Positions 49,981-58,081 of a stretch of 64,000 nt of DNA are shown piece by piece (the first letter of the stretch is position 1; every line of letters starts with the position of its first letter). The position numbers and the translations under genes were made by a program. Source of the stretch: Bacteroidetes bacterium UBA2475. Lineage in GTDB: Bacteria; Bacteroidota; Bacteroidia; B-17B0; Aurantibacillaceae. The stretch covers positions 372,001-436,000 of the forward strand of contig DDPF01000004.1 of the NCBI GenBank assembly GCA_002342065.1. Reading direction: 5' to 3'. The notes below the pieces were generated by a model. The model was given only the letters and a program-made list of their open reading frames with translations. It had not been told where the DNA came from and did not search any database.

Positions 49981-51105
49981 ATAGTTAACTACCTGCTCTT
50001 CTATATTCTCAGGAATTTCCCTGAACTCGTATTGCTGATTGCGCAACTGAGGCTCGAAACCTGCTTCACGAATAGCATCCTGTATAGTTTTATAAGTAAA
50101 ACGATGCGGAGCACCTGCTGCGCTCACAACATTTTCTTCTATCATAATACTTCCAAAATCGTTGGCGCCGGCTTGCAAACAAATTTGTGCGGTGGCTTTA
50201 CCAACGGTTAACCAACTGGCTTGTATGTTTATGATATTAGGAAGCATGATGCGGCTTAATGCTGTCATGCGAATATATTCGTCAGACGTAACTGTGTTTT
50301 TTACACCTTTTACACGTTTTAATAAAGTGCCGTCATCCATAAAAGGCCAAGGAATAAAAGCTAAAAAGCCTTTTGATGTTGCAGGTTTTTGCGCCTGTAC
50401 TTCACGTATCCATACCAAATGCTCAAACCGTTCGTAAATGGTTTCCACATGGCCAAACATCATGGTAGCGCTAGTTGTAATATTTAATTGATGACAGGCC
50501 TTCATCACCTCTAACCATTCGCGGCCGGTACACTTGCCCTTGCTTATGAGGCGGCGGACACGGTCGTTCAAAATTTCGGCACCGGCGCCGGGTAAACTAT
50601 CTAAACCCGCCTCTACCAACGCTTTTAAGACTTCGGTATGCGTGCTTTTTTCAAGTTTTGTAATGTGTGCAATCTCTGGTGGACCAAGAGAGTGCAATTT
50701 TATTTGTGGAAAAAGCGATTTAATTTCTTTAAAAAGATTTACATAAAATGAAAGCCCAAGATCAGGATGATGTCCGCCTTGCAGCAATAGCTGGTCTCCA
50801 CCATAACGAATGGTCTCTTCTATTTTTTTCTTGTAAGTAGCAATATCAGTTATGTAAGATTCTTTATGACCAGGGATGCGGTAAAAATTACAGAATTTAC
50901 AATTGGCAATACACACGTTAGTGGTATTTAAATTCCTGTCTATTTGCCAGGTAACTTTATTTGAATTTTTTTTCTGGATCTTTTTAAGTTCGTTGGCAAC
51001 AAACATTAACTCTGCAGTTGGCGCGTTCTCGTATAAGAAAACGCCGTCCTCGATACTTAAAAATTCAAATTTTAATGCGCGTGATAAAAGCTCGTTTACG
51101 TTCAT
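49978..51105 (-). CDS. mqnC: Cyclic dehypoxanthinyl futalosine synthase MqnC (radical SAM)
   Basis: 375 aa. MqnC cyclises dehypoxanthine futalosine in the futalosine route to menaquinone. The radical-SAM cysteines are CIANCKFC (Cys65, Cys69, Cys72; CX3CX2C), with QLLLQGGHHPDLG, PPEI.H and LDSLPGAGAEIL as family blocks, and GANDFGSIMIEENVVSAAG near the C terminus. These blocks distinguish MqnC/MqnE/CofG; the length and GGHHPDLGL favour MqnC. No other mqn gene is nearby. Its stop codon lies in the terminal repeat of the adjacent MITE-like element. Confidence 0.92.
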   Translation of the reverse strand: MNVNELLSRALKFEFLSIEDGVFLYENAPTAELMFVANELKKIQKKNSNKVTWQIDRNLNTTNVCIANCKFCNFYRIPGHKESYITDIATYKKKIEETIRYGGDQLLLQGGHHPDLGLSFYVNLFKEIKSLFPQIKLHSLGPPEIAHITKLEKSTHTEVLKALVEAGLDSLPGAGAEILNDRVRRLISKGKCTGREWLEVMKACHQLNITTSATMMFGHVETIYERFEHLVWIREVQAQKPATSKGFLAFIPWPFMDDGTLLKRVKGVKNTVTSDEYIRMTALSRIMLPNIINIQASWLTVGKATAQICLQAGANDFGSIMIEENVVSAAGAPHRFTYKTIQDAIREAGFEPQLRNQQYEFREIPENIEEQVVNY

Positions 51106-51130
51106 TTTTGCGAGAATAAAGGTACTAAAA

Positions 51131-51487
51131 TTACGACTTCAAAAACGCTTCTTTTTGCTTTTTTGGCAATGAATTTATGTTCAGCTCATAAGAATCATCT
51201 ATCCAGGCAAAGACAAGTTTTTTAGAGGTGCGCCCTTCACAAACAACGGTATTCCAGTGTACTTTGCTCATGTGGTAACCGGGCCGCACGAAATCATATT
51301 TATCGCGTAATTCAATAGCTTTTTGTGGATCGCATTTTACATTGAATTGTAAAGGGTTTGAATCTAAACTCATTAGTAAGAACATTTTTCCAGCAACCTT
51401 AAACACCAGTGTTTCAGCATCAAAGGGAAAACCCTCTGTTACCCCTTTTTTCAAAATGCAATATTCCCTTATTTCCTCTGCGCTCAT
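51131..51487 (-). CDS. MmcQ/YjbR family protein
   Basis: 118 aa from the ATG at 51487; the in-frame TTG three codons upstream is less likely. Pattern: SAEEIREYCILKKGVTEGFP, VFKVAGKMFLLM, FNVKCDPQKAIELRDKYD and the signature RPGYHMSKVHWNTV. MmcQ/YjbR proteins have a double-wing DNA-binding-like fold of unclear role, sometimes linked to stress. It lies 25 bp upstream of mqnC on the same strand, so they could share a transcript. Confidence 0.9.
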   Translation of the reverse strand: MSAEEIREYCILKKGVTEGFPFDAETLVFKVAGKMFLLMSLDSNPLQFNVKCDPQKAIELRDKYDFVRPGYHMSKVHWNTVVCEGRTSKKLVFAWIDDSYELNINSLPKKQKEAFLKS

Positions 51488-51646
51488 GCTTAACAATTTG
51501 TTAATATACTTGCCAAATATGCTAAAAATTATGCCAGATGTAAAACAACGGGTTTTTTATCGGGGAAAGATGAGAATATTTGTGCTCAAATGCCGTTAAA
51601 CCGTAAAAATAGTTAAGAATAGATTTTTTCTTCGGAACTATTTTAT

Positions 51647-51654
51647 TAAGTTTG
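51647..51654 (+). promoter_or_regulatory. -7 box of the exbB-tonB operon
   Basis: TAAGTTTG fits TAnnTTTG, 50 bases before the exbB ATG. Confidence 0.45.
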
Positions 51655-51704
51655 GCATTCATTTTAAAATAAGAAAAATAACTAAATAATAAATAACAAC
51701 AACT

Positions 51705-52508
51705 ATGAGCACAAAAAAAACATCGGGAGGATTCCCATTGGTAGTATCGTTTTTAGCAATTGTAATCTGTATTGGGATTGGCTGGTTTATTTACAAAACA
51801 ATTTTAGGTTCGGCTGCCAACTTTGATGGTGGAGATCCAGAAAAAGGACATCCACATAACATCTTAGGAACCATGTACAAAGGCGGTTTCATTGTGCCTA
51901 TCTTAATTGGTTTCTTATTAACGGTAATTACTTTCGCTATTGAGCGTTTCATCACTATCATGAAAGCAGGCGGAAAAGGTTCGACCGATAAATTTGTTGC
52001 AAAAATTAAATCATTGATCGGTAATCACGATTTTGAAGCTGCAGTTGCAGAATGTGATCGTCAACAAGGTTCATTAGCTAACGTTGTTCGTGAAGGAATT
52101 TTAAAATACCAATTCGTACAAAATGACTCAGCAATGGATAAAGAAGCAAAAGTTCACGCTATCCAAAAAGCAATTGAAGAAGCTACAGCTTTAGAATTAC
52201 CAATGTTATCAAAAAACATGGTGGTTATCTCAACAATGGCCTCTATTGGTACATTAGCCGGTCTTATCGGAACGGTTGTGGGTATGATCCGTGCCTTTGC
52301 CGCTTTATCTGCAGCAGGTGCACCTGATACTTCAGCTCTTGCAACTGGTATCTCTGAAGCCCTTGTAAACACATTGGTTGGTATCTTAACTTCAGCATTT
52401 GCGATCATTTTCTATAACTATTTCAGCAATAGAATTGATCAAATTACTTATGCAATGGATGAAGCAGGATTCTCGATTATTCAGGAATTTCAGGCTACCG
52501 GAAAATAA
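51705..52508 (+). CDS. exbB: ExbB/TolQ/MotA-family proton channel protein
   Basis: 267 aa with an N-terminal helix (about 13-33), a second (about 62-82: FIVPILIGFLLTVITFAIERF), a cytoplasmic domain (about 90-170) and two C-terminal helices (about 174-196 and 220-243) with the family block MASIGTLAGLIGTVVGMIRAF. ExbB forms the pentameric proton channel that energises TonB. It opens the operon exbB-exbD-exbD-tonB. The N-terminal extra helix is usual in Bacteroidota ExbB. Confidence 0.94.
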   Translation: MSTKKTSGGFPLVVSFLAIVICIGIGWFIYKTILGSAANFDGGDPEKGHPHNILGTMYKGGFIVPILIGFLLTVITFAIERFITIMKAGGKGSTDKFVAKIKSLIGNHDFEAAVAECDRQQGSLANVVREGILKYQFVQNDSAMDKEAKVHAIQKAIEEATALELPMLSKNMVVISTMASIGTLAGLIGTVVGMIRAFAALSAAGAPDTSALATGISEALVNTLVGILTSAFAIIFYNYFSNRIDQITYAMDEAGFSIIQEFQATGK

Positions 52509-52514
52509 TGGTTC

Positions 52515-52558
52515 GACTCCGCTCACCACGCGGTTTTGATAATTTTTTCAAAATTATT
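52515..52558 (+). other. Two small hairpins in the exbB-exbD spacer
   Basis: The 96-bp spacer carries CCGC-TCACCAC-GCGG followed by TTTTG, and a second A/T hairpin ATAATTTT/AAAATTAT. The words TTCGACTCCGCTCACC look like part of the dispersed 'tcgactccgctca' repeats of Bacteroidota. It may reduce read-through so that exbB is made in excess over exbD. Confidence 0.3.
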
Positions 52559-52604
52559 TATGGAATTTAAATAAAGTATTCATCTTAATTAAAAACAACG
52601 AACA

Positions 52605-53288
52605 ATGTCAAAAAAACCATCAAAAGGAGGAGCCCCGGCGTTAGATATGACGCCCATGGTGGATCTTGCCTTCCTACTGGTAACATTTTTTATGTTGACG
52701 GCTTCATTTCGTATGGCAGAGCCTGTTGTGGTTGATCCTCCCTCGTCAATTGGGATGGTAGATCTACCGGACAACCATATTATGGTTACCATCGATGATA
52801 AAGGGCGCGCGTTTTTTGGGATCTCTAACTCTTCTGCTAAAATGAGCGCTTTGCGCCAAATGGCCGCAAAGTATAATGTACCTTTTACCGAACAACAAAT
52901 TGTTAAGTTTAGCGGTTTGCCAAGTTTTGGTGTAGATATAAAAGATCTTCCGGCATATATTGATGCTAAAGAAGACGCACGCTCTAAATTTCAACCGCAA
53001 AAAGGTGTTCCATTAGATACCATCACACCAAACAACCAGTTAAAAGACTGGATCGCTATTGGTGGTACGGAAGCAGTTAGAATGTATGAAGAGGCAAAAA
53101 TAAAAGCAGCAGACGCCGGAGGAGAATTTAAAGCCGAAAAGCCACGCTACGCAATTAAATGCGCCGCTACAACAAAATACATTTTTGTGAAAGACGTTAT
53201 TAAAACATTTACAGATCTTAAATTGTATCAGTTCAACCTTATCACTTCTTTAGAGGGTGGAGGTACAGTAATTGATCCGACAAAATAA
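52605..53288 (+). CDS. exbD: ExbD/TolR-family biopolymer transport protein, copy 1
   Basis: 227 aa. A short basic cytoplasmic N terminus (KKPSKGGAPALDMTPMVDLA) leads into the single membrane helix (about 19-37, FLLVTFFMLTASF); the Asp of MVDLAFLL is the conserved proton-carrying residue. The periplasmic domain (about 45-227) is longer than the usual 140-residue ExbD because of an insertion rich in charged residues (about 95-165). Works with ExbB in the TonB motor. The second exbD copy follows 19 bp later. Confidence 0.93.
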   Translation: MSKKPSKGGAPALDMTPMVDLAFLLVTFFMLTASFRMAEPVVVDPPSSIGMVDLPDNHIMVTIDDKGRAFFGISNSSAKMSALRQMAAKYNVPFTEQQIVKFSGLPSFGVDIKDLPAYIDAKEDARSKFQPQKGVPLDTITPNNQLKDWIAIGGTEAVRMYEEAKIKAADAGGEFKAEKPRYAIKCAATTKYIFVKDVIKTFTDLKLYQFNLITSLEGGGTVIDPTK

Positions 53289-53307
53289 TTATTTAAAACA
53301 TTAAACA

Positions 53308-53958
53308 ATGGCAGAGATACAAGAAGGCGGCGGCGGAGGCAAAAAAGGCGGCAAGAAAAGAGCCAAGAAGCAAAGTACCCGCATAGATATGACACCCATG
53401 GTGGATTTAGCGTTTTTGTTATTAACGTTCTTCGTTTTAACAGCAACGTTTAGTAAACCAAAATCAATGGAGTTAACCTTTCCGGCACCACCTCCACCAG
53501 AGCAAAAAATAGATGAGGTTAAAAAAGGTATTACTTTTTTATTATCTAAAGATGATCGCATTTTTTATTACGAAGGTCAGTTTAGAGCTGCAGATGACGA
53601 AAAAGGAAAAAAAACAGAGCTGGCAGAACTAAATTTTTCTCAAGGAAGTTTACATAAATTTCTTTTAGATAAAAATAAAGAGATGCAGGAAAAAATAAAA
53701 GCTTTGGATGTAAAACACAAGAACAAACAATTAGAAGATACCACGTTTAAACGCCTGGTAAAAGAAATAAAAGCCGATAAAGAATCATACACATACTTAA
53801 TTAAAACCGACGATAAAGCAACTTACAAGAACGTAATTGATGTTATTGATGAGTTAAATGTAAACGTTGTTGGTAAATACGTAATGGTAGATATTTTAAA
53901 ACCGGAAATGGATCTTGTTAACGAAAAAACAGGACCTGCAACCGGAGCAACAAATTAA
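53308..53958 (+). CDS. exbD: ExbD/TolR-family biopolymer transport protein, copy 2
   Basis: 216 aa. The N terminus is Gly/Lys-rich (IQEGGGGGKKGGKKRAKKQS), then STRIDMTPMVDLAFLLLTFFVLTATF with the conserved Asp ahead of the membrane helix. The periplasmic part starts with a Pro-rich stretch (FPAPPPPEQKIDEV) and ends VVGKYVMVDILKPEMDLV. Two different ExbD proteins per ExbB are normal in Bacteroidota and probably form a heterodimer in the channel. tonB starts 15 bp downstream. Confidence 0.93.
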   Translation: MAEIQEGGGGGKKGGKKRAKKQSTRIDMTPMVDLAFLLLTFFVLTATFSKPKSMELTFPAPPPPEQKIDEVKKGITFLLSKDDRIFYYEGQFRAADDEKGKKTELAELNFSQGSLHKFLLDKNKEMQEKIKALDVKHKNKQLEDTTFKRLVKEIKADKESYTYLIKTDDKATYKNVIDVIDELNVNVVGKYVMVDILKPEMDLVNEKTGPATGATN

Positions 53959-53960
53959 TA

Positions 53961-53969
53961 AAAGGAGGT
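53961..53969 (+). promoter_or_regulatory. Strong Shine-Dalgarno sequence before tonB
   Basis: AAAGGAGGT, with AGGAGG ending 5 bases before the ATG at 53974. Such a full match to the 16S tail is rare in Bacteroidota, where the anti-SD is thought to be sequestered on the ribosome. Confidence 0.75.
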
Positions 53970-53973
53970 AAAC

Positions 53974-54768
53974 ATGTTACAAAGTTGGAATGACTTAACC
54001 TTAGATGCCCGCAACGACTTAGTCTTTGAAGGAAGAAATCAAAGCTACGGGGCCTTTGAGTTGAGGAGAAATTATAACAAGCGCGTTACATTTATTATTG
54101 GCGGCATGTTAGTATTTTCTTTAGCATTACTTGGATTAAAAAAATTTATGGATCGTCCGAAAGATGAAGCGGAAGTTGAAAAGATCGTGAACACACAAAT
54201 AGATCTTACACCGCCGCCGCCTATCGAAGACGTGCCACCACCGCCACCGCCGCCACCACCACCGCCAATGGTTGAGATGGTGAAATTTACACCACCCGTA
54301 ATTAAAGATGATGCTGTTGAAGAAGAGCCTCAAAAATTACAGGAAGATGTAAAGGATGTGAATGTAAGTACTAAAGATCAGGAAGGTGAGAAAGACATTG
54401 TTGCTCCGCCAACCGAAATAAAAGGACCTACAGAAGCAGCCGCACCAGAGATCTTTACGATAGTGGAAGAAGCAGCTGAATTTCCAGGCGGTATTGCTGC
54501 CCTGCAGAAATATATGCGTGATAATACCGTTTATCCAACGATGGCTCGTGAAGCCGGTATTGGAGGAAAATGTTTCTTAAAATTTGTTGTAAATGAAAAC
54601 GGAGAAATAAGTAATGTTGAAATATTAAAAGGCGTTCCGGGTTGTTCAGAGTGTGATAAAGAAGCTATTCGTGTTGTTAAATCAATGCCAAAGTGGAAAG
54701 CCGCAAAAATGACTGGTCGTGCAGTAAAATGTTACTTTAACCTGCCGTTTAACTTCACAATTAAATAA
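53974..54768 (+). CDS. tonB: TonB family energy transducer
   Basis: 264 aa. A cytoplasmic N terminus carries NDLVFEGRNQSYGAFELRRNYNKR, typical of Bacteroidota TonB, then one membrane helix (about 32-50), a proline-rich spacer (about 70-90, DVPPPPPPPPPPPMVEM), an acidic linker and a C-terminal TonB_C domain (about 165-264: EFPGGIAALQKYM, YPTMAREAGIGGKCFLKFVV, ending CYFNLPFNFTI). It spans the periplasm to open TonB-dependent receptors using the ExbB/ExbD motor. It is the only gene here with a canonical Shine-Dalgarno sequence. A terminator follows. Confidence 0.94.
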   Translation: MLQSWNDLTLDARNDLVFEGRNQSYGAFELRRNYNKRVTFIIGGMLVFSLALLGLKKFMDRPKDEAEVEKIVNTQIDLTPPPPIEDVPPPPPPPPPPPMVEMVKFTPPVIKDDAVEEEPQKLQEDVKDVNVSTKDQEGEKDIVAPPTEIKGPTEAAAPEIFTIVEEAAEFPGGIAALQKYMRDNTVYPTMAREAGIGGKCFLKFVVNENGEISNVEILKGVPGCSECDKEAIRVVKSMPKWKAAKMTGRAVKCYFNLPFNFTIK

Positions 54769-54784
54769 TAGAATTTTAATAATT

Positions 54785-54819
54785 AAAAAGCCATAACACT
54801 TCATGCGTTGTGGCTTTTT
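54785..54819 (+). terminator. Intrinsic terminator after tonB
   Basis: AAAAAGCCATAAC pairs with GTTGTGGCTTTTT (one G-U) around a short loop, followed by a T-rich run. It separates tonB from the small membrane-protein gene. Confidence 0.75.
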
Positions 54820-54842
54820 TATTTAAACACCACAAACAAAAA

Positions 54843-55064
54843 ATGAAATTAGGATTAAATACACTTTCGGTTTGGCTAGGCATTGTTATGATCATTTTAG
54901 TTTTAGTAGCAGCTGTTGCATTTTCTGCAACAGATGTTATGAGTGATAAACTATTTGGAAACAAACGCACAGGCTTTATTGTGATGTTGTTTGCGTACGC
55001 TGTTTACAGGGCTTTTAGACTGTATCAAAATTTAAAACAAAGCAGCCAACGTGAAGAAGAGTAA
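54843..55064 (+). CDS. Small membrane protein of unknown function
   Basis: 73 aa from the ATG at 54843 (the frame is open further upstream but runs through the terminator). Two hydrophobic segments (LSVWLGIVMIILVLVAAVAF and FIVMLFAYAVYRAFRLY) predict a hairpin inner-membrane protein with a charged C terminus (KQSSQREEE). Genes like this are commonly placed between tonB and a PstS-like gene in Bacteroidota. The next gene overlaps its end by 14 bp. Confidence 0.7.
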   Translation: MKLGLNTLSVWLGIVMIILVLVAAVAFSATDVMSDKLFGNKRTGFIVMLFAYAVYRAFRLYQNLKQSSQREEE

Positions 55065-56025
55065 AAATTATTTCGGGTTTAGGCTTTCTGGTTTTTTCGG
55101 CGCATTGTCTTGTGTCCTTTATCTTGTGTCCATGATCGTCGTTTACGGATGTGATGATTACTTCAAGAACGATTACGTAGATAATTCACCAACCTCTGGA
55201 AAATTAAAAGTGTTTTATGATGAAGGTTTAGATCTGCATGTTAAGAATCAAGTGTATACTTTTGAAGCGCACTATGCCAACGCGCATCTGGAAAAATATT
55301 GCAGGAACGATGCTCATGCCTTAGAAGCATTGTATAACGACAGCTGCGAGGCTATTGTTATTTCAAGAGAATTAAATGCAAAAGAAAAACAAGCCTTTGC
55401 TTCAAAAAGTTATACGCTAATGCCAACCGCTGTTGCAAAAAGCGGCGTTGCTTTAATTACAAATTTAAATACACCGCTCACAAAACTATCATTCGAACAA
55501 ATTATCGACCTATTGACCAAACCCTTTGTTTGCATGGATTCACTGAGCAATCAAACAAAAATAAATGTGTTGTTCGATAAAAATAATTCGAGCGTAATGC
55601 ATTATTTGCGCGATTCGCTTTTAAAAGGAAAAGCTTTTTCGGAGAATTGCAGTGTATTTAATTCAACTTTAGAAAGTATAAATTACGTTGCAAAAAATAA
55701 AAATACTATTGCTTTTATTGATTTTGCATGGCTAAGCGATGTTGATGATTCTATCACAAAAGCAAATACCGATAAAATAAAATTCATTGCCATCAGCAAA
55801 CAAAACAGTACCGAGTTTGAATACCCAAGTCAAAGTAGTTTTAAATTGAACTCTTACCCTTTTACAAGAACGGTTTATGTTATTAAAAAAACAGGGGAGT
55901 TTAGTCTCGCAAAAGGCTTTGAGACCTTTGTGGCCGGACCAAAAGGCCAAACCGCTTTTTTAAAGCAGGGCTTATTGCCTGCCAAGCAGCAGGAGCGAGC
56001 TATACAGGTTAAAACGGGGCTATAA
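55051..56025 (+). CDS. PstS-like periplasmic substrate-binding protein
   Basis: 324 aa starting at GTG, overlapping the small membrane-protein gene. A signal or membrane segment (about 12-32, GALSCVLYLVSMIVVYGC; possible lipoprotein Cys) precedes a PBP_like_2/PstS-type fold: LEALYNDSCEAIVISRELNAKE, YTLMPTAVAKSGVALITN, LTKLSFEQIIDLL, TIAFIDFAWLSD and the closing YPFTRTVYVIKKTGE followed by FETFVAGPKGQTAFLKQGLLP. It may bind phosphate or another oxyanion, but no PstABC genes are nearby. In Bacteroidota it is often found in the TonB operon, so its role may be in TonB-linked sensing. Confidence 0.8.
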   Translation: MKKSKNYFGFRLSGFFGALSCVLYLVSMIVVYGCDDYFKNDYVDNSPTSGKLKVFYDEGLDLHVKNQVYTFEAHYANAHLEKYCRNDAHALEALYNDSCEAIVISRELNAKEKQAFASKSYTLMPTAVAKSGVALITNLNTPLTKLSFEQIIDLLTKPFVCMDSLSNQTKINVLFDKNNSSVMHYLRDSLLKGKAFSENCSVFNSTLESINYVAKNKNTIAFIDFAWLSDVDDSITKANTDKIKFIAISKQNSTEFEYPSQSSFKLNSYPFTRTVYVIKKTGEFSLAKGFETFVAGPKGQTAFLKQGLLPAKQQERAIQVKTGL

Positions 56026-56067
56026 CGGGCTTCCTAAAAAATGCTAAAAACACGGATACTTAATTAA

Positions 56068-56085
56068 TTGGTACTTAACTTGCAA
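56068..56085 (+). promoter_or_regulatory. Sigma-54 (-24/-12) promoter candidate
   Basis: TTGGTACTTAACTTGCAA has GG and GC exactly 10 bases apart, as in the TTGGCAC-N5-TTGCA consensus, with C to T at one position. It lies 43 bases upstream of the TPR gene's ATG. Confidence 0.45.
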
Positions 56086-56128
56086 TATAAAATATAGTGT
56101 TATTTTTACAACGATTTACAAAAAGACA

Positions 56129-57829
56129 ATGAAAAAAACGATCATACTTAGCGCTATTGCCTTTACAGGTTTTTTAAATGCGCAAACTTTACAGGATGCT
56201 GTTACTAAAACAGAGAACGAACGCTTTGCAGCAGCAGCAGTTGATTTTCGTGCTTTAATTGCTAAAGATGCAGCAAAAGGCGAGAACTACTATTATTATG
56301 GCGAGAATTTTTTTAAGAACGAACAAATAGACAGTGCCAATATATTTTATGCCAAAGGTGCTGAGGTAAACGCAACTTACCCTTTAAATTATGTAGGACT
56401 TGGAAAAGTTTTATTGACCAAAGGCAATGTTGCCGAGGCAAAAACACTTTTTTACAAAGCCGTAGCGTTAGGCGCTAATAAAAATGCAGAGTTGTTGCGT
56501 AAAGTAGCTGAGGCCTGGTTAGCAACTGATACTAAAAATGCTGATGAGGCTTTATTACAAATAAATGCAGCTATTAAATTAGAACCAAAAAACCCTGAGA
56601 ACTATATTATTTTGGGCGATGCACAATTGGAAAAAAATCCAACTGATGGAAGTGGCCCAATTAAAAGCTACAAACAAGCAACAACATTAAATCCTAAGAA
56701 TGTAAAAGGTATTTTACGCGAAGGAAAATTATACCAGCGTGGCCGTAACTACCAATTAGCAATTGATAAGTATAAAGAAGCAATTGCTATTGACGCCACA
56801 TTTGCACCAGCTTACAGAGAACTTGCCGAGGTGTATTCGCTTTACCAGCAACACACAAAAGCAATTGAGAACTGGAAAAAATATTTAGAATTAAATAATA
56901 GCGATGAAGCGCGTTACCGTTTTATGAGTGCTTTATTCTCTAACAAACAATATCCTGATGCAATTGTAGAGTACGAAGGATTAAAAAAACAAGGCTTTAA
57001 AAACCTTTATTTAGAGCGCCTTGCAGGTTACAGCTATTATGAAACAGGAAATAAAACAGATCCAGAATCATATAACAAAGGTTTAAACTCTATCGAAAAT
57101 TTCTTTCAAATGGCGGGACCAAATTTTAAATATTTGTATAATGATTATAAATACAAAGGTTTATTATTAGCACGTACAGGTAAAGATTCATTAGGTGTAT
57201 TAGAAATGGAAAAAGCTATAGCGCTTGATCCTGCTGCGTCTGGCGAACTTAACACGGCTATTGCAGATATTTACATGAAAGCAAAAAAATACGACAAAGC
57301 CATTAAAGCTTTTGAACGTAAGATGGCAGGCGACTTTAAGAATTTAACCAATAATGATTTTTATAGTCTTGGACGCGCTTATTATTACTCAGGTGGAAAT
57401 ATATTAAGAGATGCAGCTTTAATAAAAGATGCTAAAGCAAGAGAGAAAAAAGAGCAAGAAGCAAAACCTTTCTTTATTAGTTCCGATTCCGCTTTCTCAA
57501 AATTAACGCAATTAAACCCAACATGGCCTGTAGGCCATTTCTGGAGAGGAAAAGCAAACGTTCAGTTAGATCCAACCAACGAAAAAGGTTTGGCTAAACC
57601 ACATTTCGAAAAAGCACTTTCTACACTTAAGCCGGAAGAAAAAACTGCGCCTACGTATAAGAACAATGTTATAGAAGCCTTAGAATATCTAGCGGGTTAT
57701 TATACTTCTATTGAGAAAGATAAAGCAAAAGCAGATGAATTCTGGAAACAAGTTCAGGAAATAGATCCTACTAACCAAAAAGCAAAAATTTATTTTAATC
57801 CACCAAAACAAGCGCCTAAAAAGCCTTAA
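56129..57829 (+). CDS. Secreted TPR-repeat protein
   Basis: 566 aa with a signal peptide (MKKTIILSAIAFTGFLNA, cut before QTLQ). The whole mature part consists of TPR-like helix pairs (about 20-560), for example NYYYYGENFFKNEQIDSANI, PLNYVGLGKVLLTKGN, PENYIILGDAQLEKN and FAPAYRELAEVY. The C terminus is Pro/Lys-rich (FNPPKQAPKKP). It follows the exbB-tonB-pstS-like genes as in many Bacteroidota and may be a periplasmic scaffold for that system. Its own sigma-54-like promoter is possible. It ends at a strong terminator. Confidence 0.82.
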   Translation: MKKTIILSAIAFTGFLNAQTLQDAVTKTENERFAAAAVDFRALIAKDAAKGENYYYYGENFFKNEQIDSANIFYAKGAEVNATYPLNYVGLGKVLLTKGNVAEAKTLFYKAVALGANKNAELLRKVAEAWLATDTKNADEALLQINAAIKLEPKNPENYIILGDAQLEKNPTDGSGPIKSYKQATTLNPKNVKGILREGKLYQRGRNYQLAIDKYKEAIAIDATFAPAYRELAEVYSLYQQHTKAIENWKKYLELNNSDEARYRFMSALFSNKQYPDAIVEYEGLKKQGFKNLYLERLAGYSYYETGNKTDPESYNKGLNSIENFFQMAGPNFKYLYNDYKYKGLLLARTGKDSLGVLEMEKAIALDPAASGELNTAIADIYMKAKKYDKAIKAFERKMAGDFKNLTNNDFYSLGRAYYYSGGNILRDAALIKDAKAREKKEQEAKPFFISSDSAFSKLTQLNPTWPVGHFWRGKANVQLDPTNEKGLAKPHFEKALSTLKPEEKTAPTYKNNVIEALEYLAGYYTSIEKDKAKADEFWKQVQEIDPTNQKAKIYFNPPKQAPKKP

Positions 57830-57856
57830 GCACAATAAGACCAATAAAATTTAAAG

Positions 57857-57884
57857 ACCCATTGCATTACGCGATGGGTTTTTT
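57857..57884 (+). terminator. Intrinsic terminator after the TPR gene
   Basis: ACCCATTGC pairs with GCGATGGGT around ATTAC and is followed by TTTTTTG. Confidence 0.82.
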
Positions 57885-57897
57885 GTTGCTAAAAATT

Positions 57898-57985
57898 AAC
57901 CACATAGGCACATAGAATAAGAGTAACCCCTTTGTGCTATTTTATGCTTTAAAACCTTAATTTAAAACTATGTGTCTATGTGGTT
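57898..57985. repeat. MITE-like palindromic repeat (AACCACATAG family), copy 2
   Basis: 88 bp bounded by AACCACATAGGCACATAG (57898-57915) and CTATGTGTCTATGTGGTT (57968-57985), 17 of 18 complementary, the same arms as the element at 23263-23400. Internal CTTTGTGC is shared too. Confidence 0.75.
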
Positions 57986-58057
57986 TAAATTGTTCACGCA
58001 AACCTGTTAAAATAAGCAAAACAACTTAAATTAAAGTACTCATTTTGACTATTTTAC

Positions 58058-58065
58058 TATCTTTG
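58058..58065 (+). promoter_or_regulatory. -7 box of the uppS-bamA-skp cluster
   Basis: TATCTTTG, exact TAnnTTTG, 16 bases before the uppS ATG. Confidence 0.55.
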
Positions 58066-58081
58066 CCTGCCTAGCCAACTC

